DNA of 64,000 nucleotides from Vandiemenella viatica (taxonomy: Eukaryota > Arthropoda > Insecta > Orthoptera > Morabidae), in the NCBI GenBank assembly GCA_031002005.1, contig JARYHS010008074.1, positions 10,238,924-10,302,923 of the forward strand, in the 5' to 3' direction. Below, piece after piece: positions 53,281 through 64,000 of the stretch (position 1 is the first letter of the stretch; the number at the start of each line of letters is the position of its first letter). The position numbers were made by a program, and so were the translations under genes. Below the pieces are notes generated by a model that saw nothing but the letters and a program-made list of their open reading frames with translations, was not told where the DNA came from and searched no databases.

Positions 53281-54300
53281 ATGCCAAAAAGAAAGTCTCG
53301 TGTATGGATTTTTTTTTGATCAATTGGACAATGATTCGCGTAAAGTGAAGTGTAATCAGTGCCAAATGATAATTTCTCGTGGTGGGAAGGGAAAAACAGC
53401 AAATACTACGAGTATGAACAACCATATCACATACCGACATCCAACCCTGATACCTCAGGTTCTGTGATCAAATATTCCACCACAGACGATTCATCTCAGT
53501 CGCGAATCCAAGTAGATGAACTACCTACAACAGTGCCTACTCCGTCAACTTCAGTGTCGTCAGAGGTCAGTTTATGTCAAAAAAGTCAGCAAAATATTGA
53601 AGATATTTTTGCTGTACAATGGTCACTTGAAGACTCAAGATCGAGAGACATCAATATTGCGATTGGTGAGATCATTGCTCTTGACAAACAGTTTTGATTT
53701 TTACAGCTCACTGGCTTGACGATAGTTTCAAATATCATCACGCAGTATTGCAAATTAAACATTTCACCGAAACACATACTGCCAATAATATAAAAAATTG
53801 TTAGAAGAAATTCCAACTTTGTGGAATATAGATACAACCAAAATTCACGCCGTTGTGCGAGACAATGTGACGAAAGGAATCGACAATTCAGTTTTTAAGG
53901 GAGTTCCTTGTTTCATACATACTCTACAACTAGCAATCAATACTGCTTTGAACCACGACACAAATACTTGTAAAATCAATACGTATTGTCACTCACTTTA
54001 ACCACTCTAATCAGGCTCAGTCAAAACTTCGTGATCTGCAGCAAGAACTAAATTTACCAGACTACCAGCTTGTCCAAGATGTATGTACCAGATGGAATTC
54101 CTCGTAATATATGATATAACGCCTTATAGAACAAAAACGGGCTGTTTCTTTATACGTGGCTGAAACATCGGTAAATTTCGAAAATTTGTCTACTGAAGAG
54201 TGAAAAATACTCGGAAAAAGCATTGAATTGCTGAAGCCATTTGAAGAGATTACTAAGATTATAAGTTCAAGTTGCTCTTTGGTGTCTGAAGTAATACCTC
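53281..54300 (+). pseudogene. hAT transposase (BED zinc finger), decayed
   Basis: ATG 53281 gives MPKRKSRVW, then a BED-type finger (CNQCQMIISRGGKGK ... NNHITYRH) after a T-run frameshift near 53310. A serine/threonine-rich linker, a region containing VVRDNVTKGIDN and PCFIHTLQLAIN, and LPDYQLVQDVCTRWNS follow the order of ZBED/hAT transposases (first catalytic D region, then CxxH and RW regions). Stops occur at 53696, 53998 and 54104 and in later frames. The C-terminal dimerisation part was not found beyond the inserted element. The protein is dead. Confidence 0.8.
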
Positions 54301-54310
54301 ATCTTGCTTA

Positions 54311-56102
54311 GGCTAAGCGCAAATTGAGACGCGTATAACTACGTGAGACATGACGCGACACGAGCGGCATGATGCGCGCGTGAGACTCGCGTAGCGTGGT
54401 GGTCCGCATATTGAGAAAGTGGCACCCGTTCCACTCGCGGCTGAAAATATACGACACGCCAAGAAAACATTTTTCATTATAAACATTTGTCGTTATTTAG
54501 AATCAGATGGTGCCAAACATGGAGTTTTGCTCTATTCCTTGCTGAAGAAATTTAAGTAAACTAACGAGTATATTTTGTCTTAAAGGAAAAGCGGATTAAA
54601 AATTCAGAACAATTGATATTGGAGCTGTGGGCAGATTTATCAATGGAAATGTATTTGCTAGTAGTGTATCGGGCATGAAAATAATGTAACACATGTTACT
54701 ACTTCTGTCTCCTGAAAGTATACCTAAGATTGCTAAGCCGATACCGTCTTTCTTTTAACAGAAAATATACAAGGAGGCATGTAACTGAAAATTATGAACA
54801 CAAAATTTTTAACGCCTGAATTTTTCGAGCTCGACAAACCCCGGAATGCCCTTTGGTATACTGTCTTCATGGTTTCGTGTGTTCAGTAAACCATTTGATA
54901 GTAAAGTGACAACGGTGAAAGATATTGTAAAATCAGCTCCCATTTTGAGCAACTACTTACTTTAAAATAATAACTGTAGAGAAAGATGGAAATGTAACAT
55001 ACCTGTCTCATTAGAAAACACATTAAAAATAAACTTACTAACAATAAAATCATGATCTTCTTAAAAAAAAAATTAAGAGTATATGTTATGTAACATTTTA
55101 TGCTTTAAACGTTATTTCACATAATAAAAATATGTAAATTAATTTTAAATAAAATAAAATCAATGCTCAAAGATTGTTGAATATAAAAAAAGAAATAAAA
55201 ATATTTGGCAATATGGGGATTTGAAGCCGGGTTCGCAAATCGGTAGCTGGCGCCTTACCCCATACACCATGACAAAGCTTTCAATCAGAGGCTAACAATT
55301 TTGCTTATAACTACGGCTCATATTGAAGAAATGATTGTAGTATAGACATATGGAGTAAATCCTTTCAAAATATATATATGTGATCGAAATCTGTTCTCAA
55401 CATTTCTAATGGTTTCCAAGTAAATAGTGGTAACAAAAGATGTGAACGATACCAAACTGTTGCAGCAAACTCAATCACTGCATGAACAAGAAACTTCATC
55501 AGCTATTATCAAAGTGAGGAAGAATTTCACTGAGTGTTTCCACAATTGAGCAGCAGTCCTGTTTCAAGGTCAATCCGTTATGATTAGAAAATAGTGACAA
55601 CATACCACACTTCATTTGTGTTTTACGTTCCATAGGTTATGTGGGATCATGTTAGAGCGAACGTTACGTATTGATGTACTAATTAGAAAAATCCTTTCCT
55701 TACTATGCACGATATGTATTAACGAAAAATTGTGAAATGGCTATTTGTGGAAATATGGGTAACATTAATGGTCTTTCAGATTACAATTATTTGCAGTGGC
55801 AATTCTACAGTTTTTTACATGTTTTGTATAATAAAGCTCTTTGTGCCATATCACTGCCTCTATTAATTTTTTGTTTTAAAAAGGTAAAGATTAGTGGGTT
55901 AACAACACCACACGTTCACCCGCGTGGCGCGAGAAACTGTGCCACGACTTCAGCGCCGCACGTCTGTGAGCAGTCGCGAGTCGCGCCGCGTAGCGTCGTG
56001 TTCCCAATGTGCGCTGTGGTATTTGATTCCGCAGTTTACAAAAAAGCCCGCAGTGCTGCGTCACGTCACACGCGCTATACGCGTCTCAATTTGCGCTTAG
56101 CC
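54311..56102. mobile_element. Unclassified DNA element with 27-bp perfect terminal inverted repeats
   Basis: The first 27 bases (starting GGCTAAGCGCAAATTGAG) are exactly repeated in inverse at 56076-56102. The regions just inside both ends are G+C-rich and CpG-rich (ACGCGACACGAGCGG; GCGAGTCGCGCCGCGTAGCG). No transposase was recognised. No target duplication is visible (left flank CTTGCTTA, right flank GAATTTAT). The GGC start is compatible with PIF/Harbinger-like elements, but that is a guess. A fragment of the long-TIR family lies inside at 55095-55413. Confidence 0.75.
55095..55413. mobile_element. Partial second copy of the long-TIR element
   Basis: In inverse orientation relative to 34955-35833 it matches the central block (TTTCACATAATAAAAAT, AAATATTTGGCAATATGGGG against its complement) and one terminal arm ending AATGGT. 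On the reverse strand the tRNA-like part reads ATGGTGTATGGGGTAAGGCG and GGCTTCAAATCC. The other arm is missing. Confidence 0.65.
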
Positions 56103-57126
56103 GAATTTATGTTTACTTTCTGCGTCTTATACGATTTCTAAACCTGTCAAGTTGTAACAGCTTCTTCAATATTTGTGGTAGAGGGATATTTCATCCAGTC
56201 ATACACCTCGAATTTCAAAATATCTTCAAATCGTTTTTCCATGTCTAAAGTTTGTACTGAATCTGTCAATATCCTCTTGAGTTATTATCGTTTATAGATA
56301 ATAATTCAGGAAACTGTTGAAATCCCCTTCTCAATAGATTGTAACGCAGTAATTAAAAGTTTTCAATAAATAATGACAAACAGAACATTTTGGTAACAAA
56401 TAAGAGTTTTATTAGCTCCTTGAAGGTGCAAATCAATATAATTAAATGTATTTAAAAAAACTTAAACAGTCAATTTTATATTGAAAAACGAAAGCGTTTC
56501 ACTATTGGACCAAACCCCTCCCGCCCACCCCGAAAGCTGGCACGCCCACTAGTCATCCATGAATGAATTCTTGCGAGAGTGTAAACGGCAGTTCGCGTCA
56601 GCGCTGGTCCACGAGGCGGGAGACGAGAGTGTAAATGCGGCATTATACGTACTAAGAAGCCGGATAGTCGGCGCTCTTTGCCGAATAATCGCCGACTAGT
56701 CGCCGACTATGAAAGTGGCCGGATAGTCGGCTTTACCGACTAGTCGCCGACTAGTCGGAACATCACTATTTTTTATGTTTTACTGAGCACCCTGTTTCTA
56801 CAAAACATCTATGCCAATCATAAATTGTAGGCCTACTAGGAGGATCTTTAGCGTAGTTGGTACGAAAATTACGCTGAACTGCTGTCGCAGACTTCGATTC
56901 TTCAAACCAAACCACACATCTAGCACGCTCGGGTCCAGTGAAGGCAGCCATCTTTTACGTAACTGTCGCTAGCGCTAGTGCGGCGCGATTAGGCACTAGC
57001 GGACTACGCGAGTCAAAACTTGACGTGTTTTCCTCTAAGACAACACCAAAACCAGCTTTGTACCTTGTTTCATAAAATTTATATGAATTTTCAAAGTTGT
57101 AAAGTCTTTTTTTGAAACACCCTGTA

Positions 57127-57867
57127 TATCTGGAAGTGGGGTATATCTGGTATCCCAAAAATACTATCAAACCAGTTTTGTTTGAAAATTTATTGCCTCG
57201 CTTAAAATCTGCGATATACCTTATTTCTCTTCGTGTCAGATAGACGTAGCAAGAAATTATCAGTTGTTCATGGCTTCAACAGATATGTGCCAAAGATTCT
57301 TAATACAAACTGGGCCTGAGATTGTTATCACCATCAAAGATAAAACCTAAATTTACGATTTAACGAAAATGGGCTTCAGTGACTTTTGAACATTTATATT
57401 AGTTTGTTATGGACAATTTGCGGGCATGATTTGAAAATATTTTAACAATCCCGGAAAAACTTGTACACTCCATCACAAATATCACTTATTGTATTTTGGC
57501 GTTGCTTGAAGAAAGAAAACGGTTCAATATGCGATCTCTAAAGAGAAGAAACTTAAATTTTTAAAATATTATGCAATTTTTTATGCAGATATTAGTTGGT
57601 TTTGGCATTTAAAAACATTGTGACTTGTGTATTCCGAATATGCCTTCCTGAAATTATGAAATGTGAGACCGAAGAGTAGTTTTAATTCACAATTTATTTT
57701 TTGTAAGTAGAGACATTTTGATTAAACTTTTGCTTTTTGAAAGGATCTGATTCGACTAAGAATGTTCTCCGGTAATTTCTTTTGTTAATATTTATCCACC
57801 TCTGGCAACGGCAAAATTTTTCCTCGAACACGTAGGTCAATTCAGACTAATCTAATGGTCATCATCA
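57127..57867. other. Unannotated A+T-rich DNA
   Basis: No gene or repeat was recognised. Confidence 0.35.
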
Positions 57868-58330
57868 TTAGTTTTCTGCCCTCGGGCAGGTTTTCACTTG
57901 GCTGCTCTCCATGATCTTCTATCTTCTGCCTTTCTCTTAAGAACCACGTAGTTGCCGTCTTCCTTGATGTTGTCTATAATTTGGTATCTCTTTCTTCCTC
58001 TTATTCTCCTCCCACAGACTAAACTTTCCAATGCGTCTTTTATCAGGCACTCCCCTCTCAACAAGTGCCCCATCCAGTTTTTCTTTCTCTCCTTTATTAC
58101 TTGGAAAATTTTTCTGCTTTCACTGACCTTGTCCAGCACTTCAACATTACTTATTTTATCTACCCAGCTTATCTTCTCCATCCTCCTCCACATCCACATC
58201 TCAAATGCTTCTAACCGCTTTTCATCCTCTCGTCTCAGTGTCCATGTTTCCGACGCATAAAGAGCCACACTGCATACGAAACATTTACAGAGTCTTTCTC
58301 TAAGTGTTTTGTCTATTTTTCCAGTTAGTA
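57868..58330 (-). pseudogene. LINE ORF2 C-terminal end, 5'-truncated
   Basis: The reverse strand reads CKCFVCSVALYASETWTLRR, then EDEKRLEAFEMWMWRRMEKI, then NWMGHLLRGECLIKDALESL and the end RKAEDRRSWRAAK. This is a complete and rather well preserved C terminus of an insect LINE ORF2 (usual form LYGSETWTL...RRM...W.GH.LR...WR). A TGATGATG-type tail follows at 57858-57872, matching the short microsatellite tails of RTE-like LINEs. The reverse-transcriptase catalytic part was lost by 5' truncation. The frame is open for 124 residues, so the insertion is not very old. Confidence 0.85.
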
Positions 58331-60867
58331 ATCTAATGGTAAATGCTAGTAATAAAAATAAGAAGAATTGTGTAAAATGTAGTAGGGCATTCCCACGGTT
58401 AAAAGAATGGAGTCAGTTTTAATAAAAGAGAGGTATGACCCTGTTGTTAACCTACTTATTGAGATGTTACTTAACACTACATTATTTTAATGAACTTGCA
58501 GTGCAGAAATAAAACGCTTAACGGAGTAATTTTAGTCAGATGTTAACTCTGTGAGAAGAACGCGGAATGTCAGCGCCCACTTTCAAAGACCCCTGCTGAG
58601 ACAGTGTCTCGGGAAGGCACCTTCTTCTTTGTCAGCCAGGGGACGTATCTTGAGTTCGGTTCATCCACTTCACATGATTACCAATAGACTGAATCGAATC
58701 AGTGGACATCCAAAAGTCCGAATTACGAGGATTAACCACTCATAATACACCGAGACCAACTGGAGTACGTGCTGTTGGCGATCCCGCACGTAAACGCAAG
58801 TAAGATTAGCGACAGACAATCTAAAAACGAGAGAAGCCCGAAAGACGGAAATTCAATGAGAACGGAAACGCGCAGCCACTCAGAGTGAGACAATGAAGAG
58901 ATGTGGTTTCAGAGGGCAGGTTAAATGTCACTAGCGCTTAGAGAATTTTTGATAACATTGTTCACATATCGGAGGAATCCGGGGACCAAAAAAACTACTT
59001 CGGGATCTGACCGGCTGAGAGAGAGGGATCTTTGCTGTAAAGAGCACTGGAGCACTGGAGCAGCTGACTTTAGGGTAGTTGTCAGTGGCGTCAGTTGAAA
59101 CTTTGCAAGTGTTGTTTCCTACTGGCAAGAGATGGATTTAGTATACTTTTAGGGAACATAGTGACGTCGATATCGTCCTGCACCGGGCGCTGTTTAAACG
59201 GTAAAGGCTTTGAACACTTAAAATAAGCGCACTGATTTCACCTAAGCTCTCCAAACTACATAATGACCCTGGCAAAGGGACTTGATGGTAGGAGTTTATG
59301 CTCTACCGAGTATTCGCTAAGTATTATTAGCCTGAGCACATGTTTTCAATTACTCACCACTGTTCATGAAGTCAATGCTGTGCCGTTGTGTAGTGGTTCA
59401 TTTAATTTGTCCGCAATTGTCAAATGGCTTGTAACAGTTTTACGATAACAACCAGGATGCTAAATTCATTTTGTGTGTTCACAGTGGATTTTTGCTGAGT
59501 TTATATTTTACGTAAATATTTCAACTTAATCTGTTTTAATGTAACCAGAACAACCCTCGTATGGATTTGGGTGTAAATAAATGGACGTGTTACGGCAATT
59601 TAGATTTACATGTGCTGTTATGAAAATTTGTATCAAAGAAAGCTATTAATTTGAATTCATTGTAATTAATTATTTTTTCATTGCACGAGATTATCATATA
59701 TTAATATCAAACATAAATTACGCATTACATTAACCTTCTATAAGCATTATAGTTATTCTGATAATTTTTGTAACTTCCAGTTGGGATTAGCTGACATTTA
59801 ATCTGGGTTTTGCTACTGATCGCAATCACAAGTTTATAACTATCGTTCAAAATCAGTACGCGTCATTTAATTTAATGTGTTTGAGGTTAATGTTTAATGT
59901 CGGATGTGTCACCTCTGACTTCAGTTCTGCTGCTGTATTTGAAGGGGATGTCCCACTATGCTGATCTTTTCGTTGCAGATTTACGAGTTGTGTACTGTTA
60001 CGTCGTGACCACGGCATTAATTTTGAATTTCGGGTAAATCGAGCATCACCTATCAAAAAAATATAATTCAGAAACTATAAAGAAAATCATTTTTGACTAT
60101 ATGATATTTTTGACCGTTAACATAGTATTACTGAAGTCTTCAGTTCCCTTCTTGCTGCGGCTGCGTTGTAAAGGGAAAGACGTGGGTTGCAAAATGACGA
60201 GGATCAGACGAAATTTACAAAAATGAATGTAAACATTGTCCGTGATGACTTATCATTTCCGTGTGCACATTCATACTACGTCCATTTCACTAGAAACCGC
60301 GCGTTGCTCCAACTGACTCTTTCCAAATTTCTTTTCCAATTTTAGCTATGATGTTATTAAGCGGATTTCGTGTTTCTTTGTAGTTGAACTTTACGGGTCG
60401 TAGACAGTGAGATCATTATGAGTGGGGGAGAATTATCTATGAGGAGTTGGATGAGAATAATACATGGTGTACGTGAAAGAACTACACCAACTTTCGCCTG
60501 ATAAGATTTTGCGATGACACGGAAAACAGAAATATTGCTTCAAACCTACGTCTTCTCGGATTCTGGGCTCGAATCATACTGCTGAACCATTATAACCAAC
60601 TACATGGTCCCTTCCACATCTATGACTGGTTACACACAGATGGTGATGGAGACATGAGGCCATTTTTTAATAATACTAAAAACCAAGAAATTAAAAAAAA
60701 TAAACAAATAAAATAAAACTCCTCATATCTGTGTGATAATCGTCATCCAGTAGAAACTACCTGCAATATCAAATATAATATTGCAATAGAAATGGAGAGA
60801 CTGGTTATTTTTCTTTCCAGAAAACGTTACTATTATGCTCCGTCGTAACTATTATTCGCTATCAAAC
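58331..60867. other. Mostly unannotated DNA
   Basis: No repeat family was recognised. 58543-58900 is G+C-richer without motifs. A tRNA-like B box on the reverse strand (GATTCGAGCCC near 60575) is too isolated to call. One possible exon is listed separately. Confidence 0.3.
59853..60056 (-). CDS. Possible terminal exon, hypothetical
   Basis: A 67-residue reverse-strand frame (containing ARFTRNSKLMPWSRR and LKSEVTHPTLNINLKHIK) is preceded by TTTTTTTGATAG, which could be a splice acceptor. Composition is more protein-like than that of its neighbours. I recognise no domain, and no other exon was found, so chance is quite possible. Confidence 0.15.
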   Translation of the reverse strand: MIGDARFTRNSKLMPWSRRNSTQLVNLQRKDQHSGTSPSNTAAELKSEVTHPTLNINLKHIKLNDAY

Positions 60868-61105
60868 ATGGTTGGTGAGCTGTAACGATCTGGCTTCACA
60901 ATCAGGAGAACATACTGTAGGTTCGAATTCCAGGCCAATCATCCACATTTCGTTTTTAAATAGTTTTAGAAATCACTCCAGGCTAAATTCGACATGGTTG
61001 TTTCAAAAGATCATAGCTGAATTTCTTCCAATCCTTGTTCCCATAACTTTCCGAATATAATGACACTGAATTTGATAATTTTAAGGCCATAGTAAATACA
61101 GAAAG
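60868..61105 (+). mobile_element. SINE-B, diverged forward copy
   Basis: The tRNA-like head (TGGTTGGTGAGCTGTAACG, B box GGTTCGAATTCC) is followed by AAATCACTCCAGG, TCATAGCTGAATTTCTTCC and TATAATGACACTG, in the same order as the 13276 copy. Confidence 0.75.
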
Positions 61106-62816
61106 GAAAATAGGCTGTTATTCATCAGTTTGAAGCTTATGAAGAAATTTTTACAATAAGGATTCCAAGAATAGAACGAAAATGAAGATTGAAACCCAAA
61201 GCAAAGAGTTGGCATTCTTCATAAATTTACATTTACATTTACATAACTGCAAGTACGAGGTAGTCGTCAGATCTAATACATTCGTACACAAGGGCATCGT
61301 GATATCACAAAGATGGAAACTCTGTAATACAAAATTTGTACAAATGAAGTGGTTCCTTTGTAATCAATCTCACCCACAGAAAGTAAGTTACCAAATTTCC
61401 TACAATTTTCTCCAATAATACAGCGACTCAAGAATCTGTTGATAGGTTGGAAGGGACATAGGTAGTTGTGTGAGTATCCCTTTGCTTTTCTCCAGTTCCT
61501 ACAGAGTGCATGTACCCGGTGCGGACAGTGATACACATCCAGAACAGTTTTGTGACATATTAGGCTCTGATTGCTCGAAAAATTAATGGCATAAAAATAC
61601 TGATATGGACAAATGAAATCCCGACGAGTAATTGCTTCATCAGGAAAAATGTTCGTCATAAATACAGTCTTCACTATTGCATGATTGCAACGATTATAGT
61701 AGTGGCATAAAAATTGAATGTATTACAAATGCTGGATCTCTATCGTAATAGCGACAAAAGCGGAAAGTTTTCTTGGTATTAAGCTGTTCCGAAAATTATG
61801 GCGTTATATCTTTTTATAAGCGGCCAGTGCTACGTAGCGGCCCATGTTGTTAATATTTCATTTATGATCCTGTTTGTTACTAAATCAGCTTTCCACGCTA
61901 TAAACAATTAGAGAAAAATCTAGCTTAGTATAGTTCAAAGCGAAGTTACAATCAAACTATGTAAAATGAAAATATTATGAATAATTTTTGGTTCTACAAC
62001 TAAGCCAAAGTATTTCCTGCTACAGAAAAATATCAAATCCATTGTATTTTACACCATATTCTATTATTTATAAAGAGAGTTAATAACACAGTTCAAATGG
62101 TACTCGAATGAGCGCTGAACAATACTTTCGCATTTAGATTTCAGCTGCATTTAGTCTCTATTCCCTTGTGATAAAGAGTAGAATATATAAAAAAATGCTA
62201 AAGCCTTGACAAAACAACGTCTTCATAATATGGGATTGTTTAACGTGTAGGAAGTAATTATTAAAATAAATACTAAATCTAGATTTTTTCGTTACATTAA
62301 CATTAGAGTAAAAACAGAATCCGATTTATTACGCTTAGCTGATAAATGAACTGCTTTATATAAAATTAGTCTATACAAACAATATATATAGCATACATAA
62401 ACATATATGAACAAGAAGGCGCAGCATACCAGAGTTGAATTCGTGCAGGTAATACGTCGCCTTGACCAGCCACTGTTGAAGCACGCTGTGAGGCTGGTAA
62501 ACGTGGAATCGGAGGTGCTACTTGGGAAAGACATTAGTTCTGTCTTGGGAGTTGGCGTTTCAGTATGCAGAGGGCACACTCAGAGTTGTTAGCTACAGCT
62601 GTAAGGGAGCCCACTACTGGACTGCGCCTTTCATAAATTAGGGGCTGCTGGTGAGGGGATAGAGGTAGAAGTTCAATGGTATACATATTGTACAACCACG
62701 ACGGGAAAACTAAAAATGGTAAAGAAATAGATGAAGCTGCTGAGAAAATAACTGACTGAAACAAAACAGGGAACGCGGAGATTAATGCTGAAAATACCAC
62801 AAACGGAGTAATAAGA
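61106..62816. other. Unannotated DNA, possibly LINE leader at its right end
   Basis: 61106-62400 is A+T-rich without motifs. 62407-62800 is G+C-richer with short open frames and directly precedes the LINE endonuclease; it may be the 5' region or ORF1 of that LINE, which I cannot confirm. Confidence 0.3.
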
Positions 62817-64000
62817 GTGTTACTAGTGAATTGTGGAACTATAATGAATAAAGTAATAGAATTTTCATACTTAATTGAGATACATTAACAAAAAGTAATT
62901 ATAGTGTTTGAGTCTTCGTTAAAAGAAGAAATATTAAACATGGAGGATTTTCCAGATGGTTACAGTGAATACCGCAGAGACAGACGAGCAACTGGTGTAG
63001 GAGTATTCATTCTGGATAGCAAAGACTACCATAGTTCACTGGTGTTTATTGATCATATCTGCTGTGTCCTTACGGAAGCCGAACGTCACACGGAGGAAAG
63101 GCGGTCCACAGGAGACGGTCACGAGTAACCCGAAACAAGTCCAAGGAGCAGGTCGAACGTAATCCAAGAGACGCGCACTGGCAGAGTCCGACGTGTGGTT
63201 CACAGAGTCCAAAGAGAGTACCGAAACGTAGCCGAGACGAGCACTGTCAAGAGTCCGAGAGGCGAATCATAGTAAGACGGAGACACGACCGAAGCGCAGT
63301 GAACACGGAACTGTCTTAACTTGCCTGATATCGACTGGACTAATTACGTTCACGTTACTGGGGGCAGGGATAAAGCAGCTTGCGAAATCATTCTAGACCT
63401 CTTCTCAGATCACCATCTTGAACAGCTCGTAACTGAACCAACGCGATGCCTCAACGGTAACGAAAATATTTTAGATATAGTTGTTACAAATAGACCCGAA
63501 CTATTCACGGATATTCCTACCACCGCAGGAATAAGTGATCACAAAGCTGTAATTGCTACAGTAAAACTAACAACCACGCGCAGAAAGAGAAAAGAGAGGA
63601 TCGTTTACAGATTCGAAAAGGCTTCAAAAGAGTGTTTTAGACAGTATTTGAAGGCATAATTACCACGACCTTCTTGTAGCAGGAGGCACCGTTGAAGAGA
63701 GGTGGCATCGATTCCTACATATACTCGGGGAAGGTATGAACTTGCATATACCGAAACGGGACAATCAGGGAAGAGAAACGATCCCCCATGGTACACACGG
63801 GAGGTTAAAAGGTTACTCAAGAGCAAAGGAAGATACATGCACGATCAAAAAGGACGATGCATCGGACTGATTTAGATAAGTTAGAGGAGATAAGGGGACA
63901 TGTTAACAATGCGATGCGTGAGGCATTTAATAACTTCGTGAAAATTCTCTCTCTAAGAACCTCACTGAAAACCCTAAGAAATTTTGGTCGTATGTAAAAA
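62817..64000 (+). pseudogene. CR1/L2-like LINE ORF2, endonuclease part, broken and cut by the window edge
   Basis: VLLVNCGTIMNKVIEFSYLI and FPDGYSEYRRDRRATGVGVF form the start of an apurinic-type endonuclease. A foreign-looking segment at about 63090-63320 replaces the middle. LPDIDWTNYVHVTGG, NENILDIVVTNRPELF and GISDHKAVIATVKL complete the domain, with the catalytic SDH present. In shifted frames the linker before the reverse transcriptase follows. A stop at 62886 and frameshifts near 63660 and later show decay. The reverse transcriptase would lie beyond 64000. CR1/L2 assignment is from motif style. Confidence 0.75.
63090..63320. other. Segment inserted into the LINE endonuclease
   Basis: About 230 bp, purine- and G+C-rich, between two recognisable endonuclease segments. 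GAGTCC or AAGTCC recurs about four times (near 63138, 63186, 63207, 63251). No family was recognised. Confidence 0.45.

Larger units (their letters stand above)
52967..56768 (+). mobile_element. hAT transposon with 8-bp target duplication, itself interrupted
   Basis: It starts TAGAGATGTTCCGACTA and ends with the reverse complement of TAGTGATGTTCCGACTAG. TTTTTTAT occurs on both sides (52959-52966 and 56769-56776), a perfect 8-bp duplication as expected for hAT. Subterminal GCCGACTAGTCGG-type repeats are clustered at both ends. It encodes a BED-finger transposase remnant and contains an inserted TIR element at 54311-56102. Confidence 0.95.
52866..56951 (-). pseudogene. maT-type transposase N terminus (DUF4817 helix-turn-helix), interrupted
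   Basis: The first exon-like part reads MAAFTGPERARCVVWFEESK, then SATAVQRNFRTNYAKDPPSR and PTIYDWHRCFVETG: the DUF4817 helix-turn-helix found in insect maT-like transposases. After the hAT insertion the same frame continues with VEVVEQVRKSFVNSP and KSTRRASRAS at 52966-52870, the expected next segment of the family. After this the similarity stops and a TAA follows. The DDE catalytic domain is absent, so the protein is inactive. Continuity across the insertion requires only removal of the hAT and one copy of its 8-bp duplication. Confidence 0.85.
52866..57124 (-). mobile_element. maT-type DNA transposon, 5' part, split by a hAT element
   Basis: On the reverse strand it begins after TA at 57125-57126 with CAGGGTGTTTCAAAAAAAG, an end closely similar to that of the 1475 element. 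The transposase N terminus runs from 56951 to 56777 and resumes in frame at 52966 beyond the hAT insertion. The 3' half and its terminal repeat are missing. Confidence 0.85.

Noticed and set aside
54311..56102. Assignment to PIF/Harbinger
   Set aside because: Only the first few bases of the TIR hint at it; no three-base duplication, transposase or Myb-like gene is visible.

Overview
This window looks like intergenic DNA of a large, transposon-rich insect genome. It is A+T-rich, has A or T runs of up to 46 bases, and I found no host gene, rRNA or functional tRNA that I could defend. The repeat types (DUF4817-type maT/Tc1 transposases, mariner, Tigger/pogo, hAT, Helitrons, R1-, RTE- and CR1/L2-like LINEs, tRNA-headed SINEs) fit an arthropod. 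One SINE body (here SINE-B) resembles SINEs I associate with Polyneoptera (grasshopper, cockroach and stick-insect relatives); that placement is inference.

Layout: 1-6 kb holds a maT-type foldback element and a reverse-strand Helitron-like repeat array with a GC-rich insert. 6.9-8.3 kb is a decayed mariner (reverse strand). 10-13.5 kb carries SINE-A with a clear target duplication and two SINE-B copies in inverted orientation. 14.9-17.3 kb is a decayed RTE-like LINE bracketed by 109-bp direct repeats.

18.2-29.8 kb is the centrepiece. A full-length but decayed Helitron (Rep/HUH plus Pif1-like helicase) is interrupted by a reverse-strand LINE remnant. That LINE is interrupted by a SINE-A, and the SINE is interrupted by a young R1-clade LINE. 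The R1 element has an intact 1038-residue ORF2, a 46-A tail, a gag remnant with zinc knuckles, and an additional 281-residue ORF between gag and ORF2 with a 17-residue repeat carrying VQT/TQT motifs.

33.3-36.4 kb contains another Helitron-like end with tandem repeats, a reverse-strand LINE remnant split by an element with long terminal inverted repeats, and a SINE-B. 36.5-39.0 kb is a Tigger/pogo element with an uninterrupted 519-residue transposase, all three catalytic aspartates, a PCNA-binding-type C terminus and TA target duplication. 41.4-45.3 kb has a second RTE-like copy and two head-to-tail Helitron-like copies. 49.4-51.2 kb has a retroposed segment, a LINE remnant and a 0.53 kb near-perfect foldback.

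52.9-57.1 kb is a second nest: a maT-type transposon split by a hAT element with a perfect 8-bp target duplication, itself split by a 1.8 kb element with 27-bp perfect terminal inverted repeats. 57.9-64 kb contains a LINE tail, a SINE-B and, running off the right edge, a CR1/L2-like LINE endonuclease region.

The genes do not form a pathway; each serves its own transposon. Only the R1 ORF2, the adjacent 281-residue ORF and the Tigger transposase look capable of making a protein today.
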